From positions 1-64,000 of the forward strand of contig NZ_RZNH01000001.1 in NCBI RefSeq assembly GCF_013141825.1: 64,000 nucleotides of DNA, in the 5' to 3' direction. The DNA comes from Marinifilum caeruleilacunae (GTDB taxonomy: Bacteria; Bacteroidota; Bacteroidia; Bacteroidales; Marinifilaceae). The translations under genes and the position numbers were made by a program. Each line of letters starts with the position of its first letter. The stretch's first letter is position 1. The notes beneath the pieces were generated by a model. The model was not told where the DNA came from and did not search any database. It was given only the letters and a program-made list of their open reading frames with translations. Below, piece by piece: positions 8,267 to 18,528 of the stretch.

Positions 8267-9214
8267 ATGGCAATAAAAACCTTATCGCAAATTCTGAATA
8301 TTGAACATCCCATTTTACTGGCACCAATGTTTTTGGTCTCTAATACTGAAATGATTCTGTCCGCATTGGAAATGGGCTGTACAGGAGCAATTCCTGCACA
8401 CAATTATCGCACCGAAGAAGACTTGCGAAAGGCCATACAATGCATTAAAGAGGCAAGCAATAAACCTTTTGGAATTAATTTAATTGTGAATCGCTCTAAT
8501 CCGAAATACCGCAAACAACTTCAGGTATTACTCGATATGCAAGTCGATTATATCATTACATCATTAGGAAACCCAAAAGAGGTAATTAAAGAGTGTAAAC
8601 CACTCGGAATTAAAGTGTTTTGTGATGTTGTAGATGTCAAATACGCAAGAATTGTGGAAGATTTGGGAGCGGATGCCGTGATTGCAGTAAATTCGCAAGC
8701 TGGAGGACATTGTGGAGGATTTGGTTCCAAACAATTATTGGAGAATTTACAGAAGGAAATCAACATTCCTATAATTTCAGCTGGAGGGGTTACAAATTCG
8801 AAAGATATTGAAATGGCAATGAATCTTGGTGCCGCAGGAGTATCTGTAGGAACCATATTTATCGCAAGTATAGAATCCCCTGTTAGTGAGGAATACAAAG
8901 CAGCATTAATACGTTATGGGGCCAAGGATATCGTAAAAACTACAAAGCTAACAGGATCACCATTAACCGTTATCAATACACCATACGTTCAGAAAATTGG
9001 GACCAGGTCGAATATTTTGGAATGGTTAATTAATCATAGTCCACAACTAAAGAAATATGCAAAAATGCTATTGGCATGGAGAGGTATGGCTAAGGTTAAA
9101 AAATCAGCATTTAAAGCAGCTTATGACAATGTTTGGTGTGCTGGTCCGGCGATTGATTCAATTCGGGAAATCAGGCCGGTAAAAGAGATTATAAAAGGGC
9201 TGATTAATTCTTAA
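8267..9214 (+). CDS. nitronate monooxygenase / FabK-like flavoprotein
   Basis: A 315-residue TIM-barrel flavoprotein of the 2-nitropropane dioxygenase family. FMN-contact motifs are visible: HPILLAPMF at the N-terminus, FGINLIV near residue 73, NSQAGGHCGG near residue 145, IISAGGV near residue 170 and GAAGVSVGTIFIASIESPVS near residue 190. The family oxidises alkyl nitronates or, in FabK, reduces enoyl-ACP. The AGGHCG loop favours the nitronate monooxygenase branch, but the true substrate is open. The last 4 bp overlap the stop region of the convergent DUF6155 gene. Confidence 0.85.
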   Translation: MAIKTLSQILNIEHPILLAPMFLVSNTEMILSALEMGCTGAIPAHNYRTEEDLRKAIQCIKEASNKPFGINLIVNRSNPKYRKQLQVLLDMQVDYIITSLGNPKEVIKECKPLGIKVFCDVVDVKYARIVEDLGADAVIAVNSQAGGHCGGFGSKQLLENLQKEINIPIISAGGVTNSKDIEMAMNLGAAGVSVGTIFIASIESPVSEEYKAALIRYGAKDIVKTTKLTGSPLTVINTPYVQKIGTRSNILEWLINHSPQLKKYAKMLLAWRGMAKVKKSAFKAAYDNVWCAGPAIDSIREIRPVKEIIKGLINS

Positions 9215-9714
9215 TGATAGCTCTTTTGAAAACCTTCTCTGTTCATCCATCTTTGATCAATGGATTCATCAACAATACGATTTAATCTTGCTTTGAACTC
9301 TGCCTCAATTCCATTCTCTCGGATGTATTTTACCGCTTCCTGAAAAGATTTTAACATGCTTTTGTAAAAAGATTCTTGCTTAATGTATAACTCAGTTGTA
9401 TAGGTTTGAGCTACTTCAATATTATATAGCATGATATCGGCGATTAAGGAAGACTCTACACCCAACCTTTTAAAATGCCTGATGTATCCCTGGGCAACCG
9501 AGCGTCTCATTTTTGCTTTTCGGCCATTTACAGGAAAATACTCTTTCGAAATTTTAAACTTACACTCTTCCATTAGTTTATTTTCTTTCGGATTGAACGC
9601 GAAATCGTAAAACTCTTTTACTTCTTTAAATCGGGTGTATAAATCAAGAATTTGATCTTCCAAATGTTCCTTCGAAAGGTGATGAATGTATTCTTTTAAA
9701 TCTTTTTTACTCAT
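9211..9714 (-). CDS. DUF6155 family protein
   Basis: A 167-residue, highly charged, probably all-helical cytoplasmic protein. The pattern LKEYIHHLSKEHLEDQILDLYTRFKEVKEFYDF followed by KFKISKEYFPVNGRKAKMRRSVAQGYI matches what I recall of the Bacteroidota DUF6155 family. The function is unknown. A perfect TATCTTTG -7 box on the minus strand (9735-9742) gives a start near 9728 and a leader of about 13 nt. The gene converges on, and overlaps by 4 bp, the flavoprotein gene. Confidence 0.75.
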   Translation of the reverse strand: MSKKDLKEYIHHLSKEHLEDQILDLYTRFKEVKEFYDFAFNPKENKLMEECKFKISKEYFPVNGRKAKMRRSVAQGYIRHFKRLGVESSLIADIMLYNIEVAQTYTTELYIKQESFYKSMLKSFQEAVKYIRENGIEAEFKARLNRIVDESIDQRWMNREGFQKSYH

Positions 9715-9742
9715 GTTGTTCGATTCAGTTACTGCAAAGATA

Positions 9743-10115
9743 TAATAAGATTGAAATTTAACAGGGATAAAACATTATTTAAGTAGATTTTTAAAGGGTT
9801 TTAGCAATATTCTATTGTTTATATTGTTAATATAAAATATTTAAACCTAGCGTTCAAAACTTGTATGTACAAAATTACTTGTTTAAGATTGCTTAACAAT
9901 TTAAACTGTTTCGAACACGTTAATCTATTTAATGAAATCATTTGTCATTTAAATGAGTCATTTCATGTAATACACATAAGTATTGATAGAATAGTTCACT
10001 AGCTTTATTTGTGTAAAAAAAATTACAAGTCTTATTGATTTATGTTATTAGTTGAAATAAGGATGTAGTTTTACGTACAACAAGCTTAAAACCTAGTGTT
10101 TGTGTATTGATAAAT
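9743..10115. other. AT-rich intergenic region upstream of the curlin gene
   Basis: No gene, RNA or strong promoter is seen. The sequence is AT-rich with many ACTTGT and TTAAAC words. The nearest promoter-like strings (TTTATTTG near 10003 and TAGTTTTA near 10066) each miss one position of TAnnTTTG. A large regulatory region would suit a biofilm-amyloid gene, but no operator can be named. Confidence 0.5.
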
Positions 10116-10388
10116 ATGCTAATAAAACCACAAAAAGTGACAGAACGAAATTACTCTAATCTACATGATTTAATGTGTTCCATGATGACCAATTCAATGG
10201 AGCAGTCTTTGTCACCAAATATACACAATAAGGTTTGTAGTTCTTCTAATTATTGCCAAATCGAATCTATTACAATACTCTCTTTTTTGAAAATGTATTT
10301 ATCGCAACTGTTTTGTCAACCAATTGGCGATAGAGATATTTTACTGCTTAAAATATTTAAACAAATAAAGTTTAATAGTAAAAGATAA
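10116..10388 (+). CDS. possible 90-residue protein upstream of the curlin gene
   Basis: An open frame from ATG 10116 to 10388, 78 bp before the curlin start and in the same direction. It is basic at the C-terminus (IKFNSKR), has one mildly hydrophobic stretch (ITILSFLKMYLSQLFCQ) and several methionines. I do not recognise it and it has no signal peptide. It could be a small regulator or a chance ORF in AT-rich DNA; a conserved homologue in front of other curlin genes would decide. Confidence 0.3.
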   Translation: MLIKPQKVTERNYSNLHDLMCSMMTNSMEQSLSPNIHNKVCSSSNYCQIESITILSFLKMYLSQLFCQPIGDRDILLLKIFKQIKFNSKR

Positions 10389-10466
10389 AGAAAAGGATAA
10401 AAACCAAACAACCACATACCAATGTTTTCTTTATCTCAGTATTCACTTTTACCTAAAAATTCGACG

Positions 10467-12101
10467 ATGAAAAAATTCATGTTTACATTGATGGCTGTAG
10501 TATTATCTGCAGGTATTTCATTCGCACAGGAAAACTGGTCAAATATTGATCAAAGTGGAATGGACAACGAAGCTACAGTATTACAAACTGGCTTATGGAA
10601 TATGAGCGACGTGCTTCAGATTGGAGATTATAACGTAGCAGACGTTACTCAGGATGGTTTCTTGAACTATTCTTCAATTGTACAAGTAGGTTGGGATAAC
10701 CTTGCAATGGTAGACCAACTAGGTACAAACACATCTATTATTTCTCAGTTCTTTACTGAAAGTAATAAAGCGTATGTTATGCAAAGAGGAGCTAATTTAT
10801 CTGTTATCGATCAGTTCTGGGGAGTAGATAATATCGCTTCTGTATATCAGAATGGAATGAATACATCTTTCATTTACCAGTGGTTCAGTACTTGGGTTGA
10901 AGCTTACGTTGATCAGATTGGTTACTTTAACTATTCTATGATTGATCAAATGAGTGTTTGGGATATTGCTTATGTATTCCAGTATGGTGATTTCAATACA
11001 TCATATATTACTCAGTATGACAACTTCTATTCAATTGCTGACGTTTTCCAATTGGGTTATGACAACTTCTCTATGATTGACCAAATGATGGGATATCGTG
11101 ATTTAGCTATGGTAACACAATTTGGCGATTACAATTCTTCATATATTACTCAGGATTACAACGAAAGAGCAAGAGCTACTGTTGTGCAGGATGGATCTTG
11201 GAACTTAGCTGATGTTTATCAATTTGGTGGTTTGTACAATAGCACAAATATTAACCAAATGGGTTATGACAACTGGGCATTTGCAACTCAGGTTTATGGT
11301 ATTCTAAACCATATCGAAATTGAGCAATATTATGACATCAACACAGCTTATGCTACTCAATTTGATGGATTCTTCAATACTGCTTACATCGGACAATTAG
11401 GCGCTTGGAACTTAGCTGAAACTTACCAGGAGTTTGGTATGTTCAACTATGCAGGTATCGCTCAAATGGGTGATTTCAACCGTGCAGAAGCAACTCAATT
11501 AGGCGGTTATGGCAACTGGGCTGGTTTAGTTCAATATGGTTACTTCAACAAAGCTGAAGCTCTTCAGATTGGTGGAGAAGACAACACAATTTATGCTGAG
11601 CAAGATGGTGATCACAACTACGCAGGAATGTATCAAGAAGATGGTATGTACAATCTTTCTAACGTTCTTCAGTTAGGTCATGGTAATATGGCTTACACAG
11701 AGCAAATTGGTGGCGAAGCAAACGAAATTTATGTAGTACAAGAAGGTATGCATAACATGTCTGAAACTTACCAATTTGGTGGAGCAGGTACAGTTGCTTT
11801 AGTTGATCAGTTTGGAGATTATAACTACTCGGGTATTCTTCAAAGTAACGTTACCAACTCTGTTGCTGACGTAGCTCAGGAAGGTATGTTTAATGAGTCA
11901 ATCATTTACCAATACAACGGTGATAACAATGTTGCAGAAGTTACTCAAACTGGTGATTTCAACTTCTCTGGAATTCTACAGGTAGGTTCTGATAACACTG
12001 CTACAGTTGAACAAGATGGTTTTGGTCACTTTAGTACAGTTACTCAATTTGGAAACGGTAATACTGCTACTGTTACTCAGTTGAATACTCCTACACCTTA
12101 A
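10467..12101 (+). CDS. giant curlin-repeat (curli-like amyloid) protein
   Basis: A 544-residue secreted protein. The start is set at ATG 10467, which begins a clean signal peptide (MKKFMFTLMAVVLSAGISFAQ); an upstream in-frame ATG at 10422 would bury it. The rest is an uninterrupted array of roughly 45 units of 11-12 residues of the form x-V-x-Q-x-G-x-x-N-x-A/S (for example SSIVQVGWDNLAMVDQLG), the curlin-associated repeat of CsgA/CsgB. CsgA has only about five 22-residue repeats, so this is several times larger. The array is rich in Trp, Tyr and Phe. It should form a beta-solenoid or amyloid fibre on the cell surface. No csgE, csgF or csgG homologue is nearby, so export must rely on genes elsewhere. 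Confidence 0.88.
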   Translation: MKKFMFTLMAVVLSAGISFAQENWSNIDQSGMDNEATVLQTGLWNMSDVLQIGDYNVADVTQDGFLNYSSIVQVGWDNLAMVDQLGTNTSIISQFFTESNKAYVMQRGANLSVIDQFWGVDNIASVYQNGMNTSFIYQWFSTWVEAYVDQIGYFNYSMIDQMSVWDIAYVFQYGDFNTSYITQYDNFYSIADVFQLGYDNFSMIDQMMGYRDLAMVTQFGDYNSSYITQDYNERARATVVQDGSWNLADVYQFGGLYNSTNINQMGYDNWAFATQVYGILNHIEIEQYYDINTAYATQFDGFFNTAYIGQLGAWNLAETYQEFGMFNYAGIAQMGDFNRAEATQLGGYGNWAGLVQYGYFNKAEALQIGGEDNTIYAEQDGDHNYAGMYQEDGMYNLSNVLQLGHGNMAYTEQIGGEANEIYVVQEGMHNMSETYQFGGAGTVALVDQFGDYNYSGILQSNVTNSVADVAQEGMFNESIIYQYNGDNNVAEVTQTGDFNFSGILQVGSDNTATVEQDGFGHFSTVTQFGNGNTATVTQLNTPTP

Positions 12102-12204
12102 TCGCATTTAATTACAACGAATTAATAAGTGCAAATTTTAATGGATTTCGATATTTGTAGTGGTTGTGAATATCGGAAGTGAATTTAGGTTTTAATTAAA
12201 ATAG

Positions 12205-12236
12205 GGAGCGTTAACTTGGTTAACGCTCCTTTCCTT
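12205..12236 (+). terminator. curlin gene terminator
   Basis: An 11-bp perfect stem (GGAGCGTTAAC) around loop TTG, followed by TTTCCTTT, about 100 bp after the curlin stop codon. Confidence 0.8.
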
Positions 12237-12243
12237 TGCATTA

Positions 12244-12280
12244 AAAAGAACCGATAGCTATTAAAATATCCATCGGTTCT
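12244..12280 (-). terminator. gltD terminator
   Basis: On the minus strand, AGAACCGAT pairs with ATCGGTTCT and is followed by TTTTTAA. It lies about 30 bp after the gltD stop codon. Confidence 0.7.
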
Positions 12281-12310
12281 CCCACTTAACTGCCTATGTT
12301 TAGTGTAATA

Positions 12311-13732
12311 TTATTTCATTAATTGTTTATGTATGGAACTTGCCGTTTTTCGACCGCTATCAATGGCGCGTACTACTAAACTAGCACCACTTGTAGCATC
12401 TCCACAACAAAATACTTTAGGGTTAGAGGTTTGTCCCTGTTTATTGGTTTTAATATTGCCACGGGGATCCAATTCCAATCCTAACTCTGTAACAAGCCCT
12501 TCATGAATTGGGTGTACAAAGCCCATTGCCAGCAATACCAAATCGGCTTCAATTTTCTCCTCGCTTCCAGGTACTTCCTTCATTTTGAATTCAGCTTGAC
12601 TGTCCCTTTTCCATTCAACCTGTACAATTTCTAGTTCTGAAACATTGCCATCTACACCATTAAACTGCTTCGAACTTAAAGACCAACGTCTTTTACAGCC
12701 TTCCAAATGAGAACTGGAAGTTCTTAAGGTATCGGGCCAATAAGGCCATGGATTGTTTTCTTCACGTTCTTCCGGTGGCTTTGGCAACAATTCAATTTGT
12801 AGTACCGATTTTGCCTTCTGACGCACCGATGTACCAACACAATCGGAACCAGTATCTCCACCTCCAATTACAACAACATTTTTTCCTTTGGCAGAGATTC
12901 TTTCTTCTTTGCTGAACTCATCGCCCCGAACAACTTTGTTTTGTTGTTTCAAAAAATCCATTGCAAAGTAAATGCCGTTTAAATCTCTTCCTTCTATAGG
13001 TAAATCGCGTGGTTTCATGGCACCAATGGCTAAACAAATTGCATCATACTCTTTCTCAAGATCAGAAAAAGAAACATTGACACCCACGTCCTGTTTGGTT
13101 CTAAACTCAATTCCTTCTTCAACGAATAATTCCAATCTGCGGTCAATAACATGCTTGTCCAGTTTAAAATCAGGTATACCATAACGAAGCAATCCACCAA
13201 TTGCATCATCTCGTTCAAACACCGTTACTTTATGCCCCGCCTGGTTCAGAAGGTCTGCTACCGATAATCCAGCGGGGCCAGATCCAATGACAGCAACTTT
13301 TTTTCCTGTTCTATTACTCACAGGTCTTGCCTTGATGTACCCGTAATCAAAAGATTTTTCGATTACTGATGCCTCATTTTCACGAATTGTTACCGGTGAA
13401 TTGTGCAGTGACAAAACACACGATTTCTCACAAGGAGCCGGACATACCCTTCCTGTAAATTCAGGAAAGCTATTGGTGGATTGAAGAATTTGAGCTGCTT
13501 CTTCCCAGTTCTCCCTGTAAATGGCGTCTTGCCATTCGGGAATTTTACTGGCAGTCGGACAGGCCCAGTGACAGAAAGGAATACCGCAATCCATACATCT
13601 GGCTGCCTGATCAATTCTATCTTCTAAATTTAATGTTTGTTCAACCTCTCCAAAATCTCCAATTCTATCTCTAACCGGGCGATAACCGGCTTCTTTTCTC
13701 TTTATTTCTAAAAAACCTTTCGGATTTCCCAT
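12311..13732 (-). CDS. gltD: glutamate synthase small subunit
   Basis: A 473-residue NAD(P)H-oxidising subunit of glutamate synthase. It feeds electrons to GltB for conversion of glutamine plus 2-oxoglutarate to two glutamates. The N-terminal ferredoxin-like domain has the cysteine motifs RCMDCGIPFCHWACP and CPAPCEKSC for two 4Fe-4S clusters. FAD-binding VAVIGSGPAGLS lies near residue 147 and NAD(P)-binding VVVIGGGDTGSDC near residue 287. The length is normal. It is 57 bp downstream of gltB in the same operon and ends at a terminator. Confidence 0.96.
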   Translation of the reverse strand: MGNPKGFLEIKRKEAGYRPVRDRIGDFGEVEQTLNLEDRIDQAARCMDCGIPFCHWACPTASKIPEWQDAIYRENWEEAAQILQSTNSFPEFTGRVCPAPCEKSCVLSLHNSPVTIRENEASVIEKSFDYGYIKARPVSNRTGKKVAVIGSGPAGLSVADLLNQAGHKVTVFERDDAIGGLLRYGIPDFKLDKHVIDRRLELFVEEGIEFRTKQDVGVNVSFSDLEKEYDAICLAIGAMKPRDLPIEGRDLNGIYFAMDFLKQQNKVVRGDEFSKEERISAKGKNVVVIGGGDTGSDCVGTSVRQKAKSVLQIELLPKPPEEREENNPWPYWPDTLRTSSSHLEGCKRRWSLSSKQFNGVDGNVSELEIVQVEWKRDSQAEFKMKEVPGSEEKIEADLVLLAMGFVHPIHEGLVTELGLELDPRGNIKTNKQGQTSNPKVFCCGDATSGASLVVRAIDSGRKTASSIHKQLMK

Positions 13733-13789
13733 AATCTTTCATTTTACAGTGATCAATCAACACTTACCAATTGATAATTGCCAATTGTT

Positions 13790-16700
13790 TTACTCGTGTA
13801 CCTCAGTCTGCGATTGCGCCTGCTTTAGTTTGCGGCGTATCTTTTTAAGTTTCTTCTCTTCCAATACTTTTTTGTATTCATATGGAATCACTTTTACAAA
13901 GTGTGGGAGATATTCATCCCAATGAGTTAATACTTTAGAGGCTACACTACTTTGTGTCAGTAACAAGTGCTGGTGGATCATGCCTTGCAATTCGTGAATA
14001 TCCTGAAGGTTTTCAACAGGCTCTAGTGAAACAAGACTCTGATTACAGAAGTAATCCAACTGGCCTTCCATATTCAAAACATAGGCGATACCACCACTCA
14101 TACCTGCGGCGAAATTCCTACCTGTTGGACCAAGTATAACAACACGTCCTCCAGTCATGTATTCACATCCATGATCACCAACACCTTCAACAACAGCTCT
14201 GGCACCTGAATTCCTCACGCAAAAACGTTCACCAGCCATACCCCTTATGTATGCTTCTCCGTTGGTAGCACCATACATTGCCGTATTACCAATAATAATT
14301 TGCTTTTCGGGTTTAAAAGTTGTTTTATTTGGAGGCTGAACAACAATTTTACCACCAGATAAACCTTTTCCGAAATAGTCATTAGAATCACCTTCCAGTT
14401 TAAATGTGATGCCTTTTTCCAGGAACGCTCCAAAACTTTGCCCTGCAGACCCTCTAAATCTGCAATAGATGGTATCTTCAGCCAACTGGCGTTTTGGTTT
14501 TAAAGCCGCAACTTTGCCAGATAACATGGCACCCGTTGTACGATCTGTATTCTTTATTTTTGAATCAATCCATACTTTTTCTCCATCGTGAAGGGCTTTT
14601 TCTGCTTGCGCAATCAAATCATGATCCAAAACTTCACCGATAGATTTTATACTTGCATTCATGCCACAAAGTTCGTGACCATTGGTTTCAGGCAAGTGTA
14701 ATAGGTTTTGAATGTCAATTGTATCAGCTTTCCATTTTCTGATGTCTTTACGCTTTACCAATAAATCCGATCTTCCAACAAGATCATCAAATTTGCGAAT
14801 TCCTAGCTCTGCCATTAATTCACGACATTCTTCTGCCATAAATGTGAAATAGTTCACCAACCATTCCGATCGACCAAGAAATTTTTCACGCAACTCTTTG
14901 TTTTGTGTAGCAATACCTACCGGGCATGTATTCAAATGACATTTACGCATCATAACACATCCTAAAACAACCAAAGCACTGGTTGCAAAGCCGAATTCTT
15001 CAGCTCCCAGCAGGGCCATCGAAATAATATCTCTCCCGGTTTTTAGCTGCCCGTCGGTTTGTAGCTTTATTCTACCTCTCAAATCATTCAGAACAAGAGT
15101 TTGTTGTGCTTCGGCCAAACCCAATTCCACTGGCAAACCTGCATTTTTTATAGAGCTTAAAGGGCTTGCACCAGTTCCACCTTCTGCACCACTAATCACA
15201 ATTAAATCGGCATTTGCTTTGGCAACACCAGCGGCAACTGTACCAACCCCGTTTTCCGATACCAATTTCACACTTACACATGCAGTAGGATTTACATTTT
15301 TTAAGTCGTAAATCAATTGGGCCAAATCCTCTATCGAGTAAATATCATGATGTGGAGGAGGAGAGATTAAGGTAATTCCTGGAGTGGAATTTCTTAATTT
15401 TGCAATAATTTTATCCACCTTAAATCCAGGTAACTGTCCACCTTCTCCAGGTTTTGCTCCTTGTGCAACTTTTATTTGCAACTCATCTGCGTTTACCAGG
15501 TACTCGGTATTTACACCAAATCGCCCCGATGCAATTTGCTTAATAGAACTTCTGGCACTTGAGAAAAATCTTTTCGAATTCTCACCACCTTCACCTGTAT
15601 TGCTTCTGCCACCGATCTTATTCATCGCAATTGCCAAAGCTTCGTGAGCTTCTTTGGAAATAGATCCATAAGACATTGCTCCCGTACAGAAACGTTTCAT
15701 GATATTCTCAACAGGCTCAACCTCTGAAATATCGATAGGGTTTGATTTGAAATCGAAATATCCACGTAAAAAATTTGGATTTCGTGTTTCAGAATCAACC
15801 AAGGAAGAATATTCCTTGTATTTTTTATAGTTGCCAGTTCTTGTCGACCATTGTAACAATCCAATTGATTCAGGATTCCAACTGTGTTTTTCACCATTTT
15901 TTCGATAGTGAATACTTCCATTGGTATTCAATAGATCTTGGTTTTCAAATGGATCTTTCTCTGTAAAGGCCTTATTGTGATGACACAGAATTTCTTCCGA
16001 AATCTCTTTTAAACCAACACCTCCAATTCTGGATGTTGTGCCTGTAAAGTATTTATTAATAACCTCCTCGCTAATCCCTAGAGCTTCATATATCTGGGCG
16101 CCCAGGTAACTTCCTATGGTTGAAATTCCCATCTTTGACATCACTTTCAACAGGCCTTTATCAACCGATTTTATATAGTTTTTACGCGCTGTTTTATATT
16201 CAAGACTGATCCGTCCTTCCTTTACCAATTTATCGATTACCGCGTAACTCATATAAGGATTGATAACGCTGGCTCCATAGGCAATTAAAAGGGCAAAGTG
16301 ATTTACTTCACGGGCTTCACCGGTTTCAACCACCAAACCAATTTGCATTCTCTTCCTTTTCTTGATAAGGTGATGATGAACAGCTGCTACAGCCAACAAA
16401 ACAGGAATAGGAGCCATGGTTTTACTCACATTTCTATCTGTAAGAATGATATAATTCTTTTGGTTATCTACAGCCTGCTCAGCTAATGTGCAAAGCGAGT
16501 CCAATGCTTCCTCCAAACCTTTCCCATTATCGGCTGCCTTAAACAACATATCAAGGGTAGCATGTCTAAATTCCTCATGTCGTAATTTTTTAATTTTGCC
16601 AAGATCTGTATTGGTAATTAATGGACTTTTAAATCTTATCAATTTACAGTGCTGCGGTGTTTCATCAAGAAGATTTTTCTGAACTGCTCCAATATAATTG

Positions 16701-18316
16701 GTCAAATCCATCACCAAATTTTCACGAATCGAATCGATAGGTGGATTGGTAACCTGTGCAAATAACTGTCTGAAGTAATTAAACAACAAATGTGGCTTTT
16801 CCGATAAAGCTGGAATAGGGGAGTCATTACCCATCGATCCTACTGGTTCCTGACCACCGGTTGCCATAGGTAAAATAATACGCTCAAAATCCTCTTTAGA
16901 ATAACCAAATACATCCTTACAAACTTCAAAGTGTTCTCCAATATCTGAAGGCACTCTTCTTTCTACAGGAATTGCTTTAAGATCCAAACGATTCTCTTTT
17001 AGCCAGTTCTGATATGGGTTCCTGTAAGTCAGTTGAGATTTTACTTCCTGATCGGGTATGATGATTCCTAACTGAGTATCGACCAACAAAAGTTTACCAG
17101 GACGTAGCCTACCTTTCTCCTTAATTTCCTCGGCTTTAAAATTTTGAATTCCAACTTCTGATCCCATAACGATCATATCATCCTGGGTTATTACGTAACG
17201 AGATGGACGCAATCCGTTTCTATCGAGTGTTCCACCAATATATCTTCCATCAGAAAATACCAGAGAAGCCGGGCCATCCCATGGCTCCATAAAGGTAGAA
17301 TGGTACTCGTAAAAAGCTTTTAAACTGTCTGGAATAGGGTTCTTTTCGTTCCAGGATTCAGGCACCATCATACTTAAAGCGTGTGGTAAACTTCTACCGG
17401 TTAAGAAAAGGAACTCCAGAACATTATCGAAGGAGGCTGAATCACTTTTGTTAGGTTCTACTACAGGGAATAATTTTTTAATATCCTCTCCATACATCTC
17501 CGATTTAAGCAGTGACTCTCGAGCTTGCATCCATAAACGGTTCCCTTTAATGGTATTGATCTCACCATTATGGGCAACGATACGAAATGGTTGGGCCAAA
17601 TCCCAGGAAGGAAATGTGTTGGTGCTAAATCGTGAATGGACCATAGCAATGGCTGATTCCATACGAGCGTCTTGCAGATCGCCAAAATATCTGCCAAGCT
17701 GATCGCTTGCAAACATGCCTTTATAAACCAATACTTTTGATGAAAGACTTGGAATGTAGAACATTTCCTTTTCTTTCATTTTTGTTGCTCTTACATAACT
17801 TTCAGCTTGTTTTCTGGCCAGGTATAGCCTTCGTTCAAGTTCATCCTGTTCGTAGTTTCCTCCAACAAAAATTTGTTTGATAACTGGTTCGGATTGTCTT
17901 GCAATTTCCCCAATTGCATTGGTGTCCGTCGGGACATCACGCAAGTGAAGAAATTCCAATCCTTCTTCTTCCAGAATTTGTATTAAAACTTCGATACAGA
18001 ATTTCTCTTCAGATTCATCTTGAGGAAGGAATACCAATCCTGTTCCATACTTTTTGGGAAGTGGAAGTTTAATGCCGATTTTTTTGTAAAAACCATGAGG
18101 CACTTGCATTAAGATACCGGCACCATCACCACTCACATTATCAGCACCACGAGCACCCCTGTGTTCCATATTGCATAGAACTTCCAGACCGCGCGTAATA
18201 ATTTCGTACGATTTCTTTCCTTTAATATTGGCTACAAAGCCAATTCCACAATTGTCATGTTCATTCATTGGGTCGTAAAGACCCTGTTGGCTTGGTCTTA
18301 GGTTTCGCATAGGCAT
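13790..18316 (-). CDS. gltB: glutamate synthase large subunit
   Basis: A 1508-residue protein of the usual GltB size. The class II glutaminase domain begins at Cys23 (DNCGIGFVAN); the first 22 residues are the propeptide removed to expose the nucleophile. The central and FMN-binding TIM-barrel domains carry GEGGEN, LISPPPHHDIYSIEDL and AEGGTGASP. The 3Fe-4S motif is CVMMRKCHLNTCP. The C-terminal GXGXG beta-helix domain has repeated G-G runs (MTGGRVVILGPTGRNFAAGMSGG). A second in-frame ATG two codons in is an equally possible start. It heads the gltB-gltD operon of ammonia assimilation, with a promoter and two palindromes upstream. Confidence 0.97.
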   Translation of the reverse strand: MPMRNLRPSQQGLYDPMNEHDNCGIGFVANIKGKKSYEIITRGLEVLCNMEHRGARGADNVSGDGAGILMQVPHGFYKKIGIKLPLPKKYGTGLVFLPQDESEEKFCIEVLIQILEEEGLEFLHLRDVPTDTNAIGEIARQSEPVIKQIFVGGNYEQDELERRLYLARKQAESYVRATKMKEKEMFYIPSLSSKVLVYKGMFASDQLGRYFGDLQDARMESAIAMVHSRFSTNTFPSWDLAQPFRIVAHNGEINTIKGNRLWMQARESLLKSEMYGEDIKKLFPVVEPNKSDSASFDNVLEFLFLTGRSLPHALSMMVPESWNEKNPIPDSLKAFYEYHSTFMEPWDGPASLVFSDGRYIGGTLDRNGLRPSRYVITQDDMIVMGSEVGIQNFKAEEIKEKGRLRPGKLLLVDTQLGIIIPDQEVKSQLTYRNPYQNWLKENRLDLKAIPVERRVPSDIGEHFEVCKDVFGYSKEDFERIILPMATGGQEPVGSMGNDSPIPALSEKPHLLFNYFRQLFAQVTNPPIDSIRENLVMDLTNYIGAVQKNLLDETPQHCKLIRFKSPLITNTDLGKIKKLRHEEFRHATLDMLFKAADNGKGLEEALDSLCTLAEQAVDNQKNYIILTDRNVSKTMAPIPVLLAVAAVHHHLIKKRKRMQIGLVVETGEAREVNHFALLIAYGASVINPYMSYAVIDKLVKEGRISLEYKTARKNYIKSVDKGLLKVMSKMGISTIGSYLGAQIYEALGISEEVINKYFTGTTSRIGGVGLKEISEEILCHHNKAFTEKDPFENQDLLNTNGSIHYRKNGEKHSWNPESIGLLQWSTRTGNYKKYKEYSSLVDSETRNPNFLRGYFDFKSNPIDISEVEPVENIMKRFCTGAMSYGSISKEAHEALAIAMNKIGGRSNTGEGGENSKRFFSSARSSIKQIASGRFGVNTEYLVNADELQIKVAQGAKPGEGGQLPGFKVDKIIAKLRNSTPGITLISPPPHHDIYSIEDLAQLIYDLKNVNPTACVSVKLVSENGVGTVAAGVAKANADLIVISGAEGGTGASPLSSIKNAGLPVELGLAEAQQTLVLNDLRGRIKLQTDGQLKTGRDIISMALLGAEEFGFATSALVVLGCVMMRKCHLNTCPVGIATQNKELREKFLGRSEWLVNYFTFMAEECRELMAELGIRKFDDLVGRSDLLVKRKDIRKWKADTIDIQNLLHLPETNGHELCGMNASIKSIGEVLDHDLIAQAEKALHDGEKVWIDSKIKNTDRTTGAMLSGKVAALKPKRQLAEDTIYCRFRGSAGQSFGAFLEKGITFKLEGDSNDYFGKGLSGGKIVVQPPNKTTFKPEKQIIIGNTAMYGATNGEAYIRGMAGERFCVRNSGARAVVEGVGDHGCEYMTGGRVVILGPTGRNFAAGMSGGIAYVLNMEGQLDYFCNQSLVSLEPVENLQDIHELQGMIHQHLLLTQSSVASKVLTHWDEYLPHFVKVIPYEYKKVLEEKKLKKIRRKLKQAQSQTEVHE

Positions 18317-18496
18317 AAAATTAAGTGCGAAGCCAGGCCATGATTTTCTTTTTAATGAAGACGTCGAAATTCAGAATAAGTCCCCAACTTTTTCTGTAAT
18401 TCAGAAGCGACACTATGAATCCGATTGTCGCTGTCCTTTAAGAAAACATTCTAAAAATGTAGAGATAAATATTTTAGCTTGTCTAATCCGTTGCAA

Positions 18497-18528
18497 CAAA
18501 TATAGAATAAAAAAATGCTTTAAAACAA
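18497..18528 (-). promoter_or_regulatory. gltB promoter
   Basis: On the minus strand: -33 TTG (complement of 18526-18528), 21-bp spacer, -7 TATATTTG (complement of 18497-18504), a perfect TAnnTTTG. The predicted leader is about 175 nt and contains a 7-bp hairpin (arms 18406-18412 and 18426-18432). No leader peptide with meaningful codon runs is seen in it. Confidence 0.7.

Noticed and set aside
18317..18490. Amino-acid leader peptide in the gltB 5' leader
   Set aside because: Only a six-codon ATG ORF with no codon run was found on the minus strand; no terminator follows.
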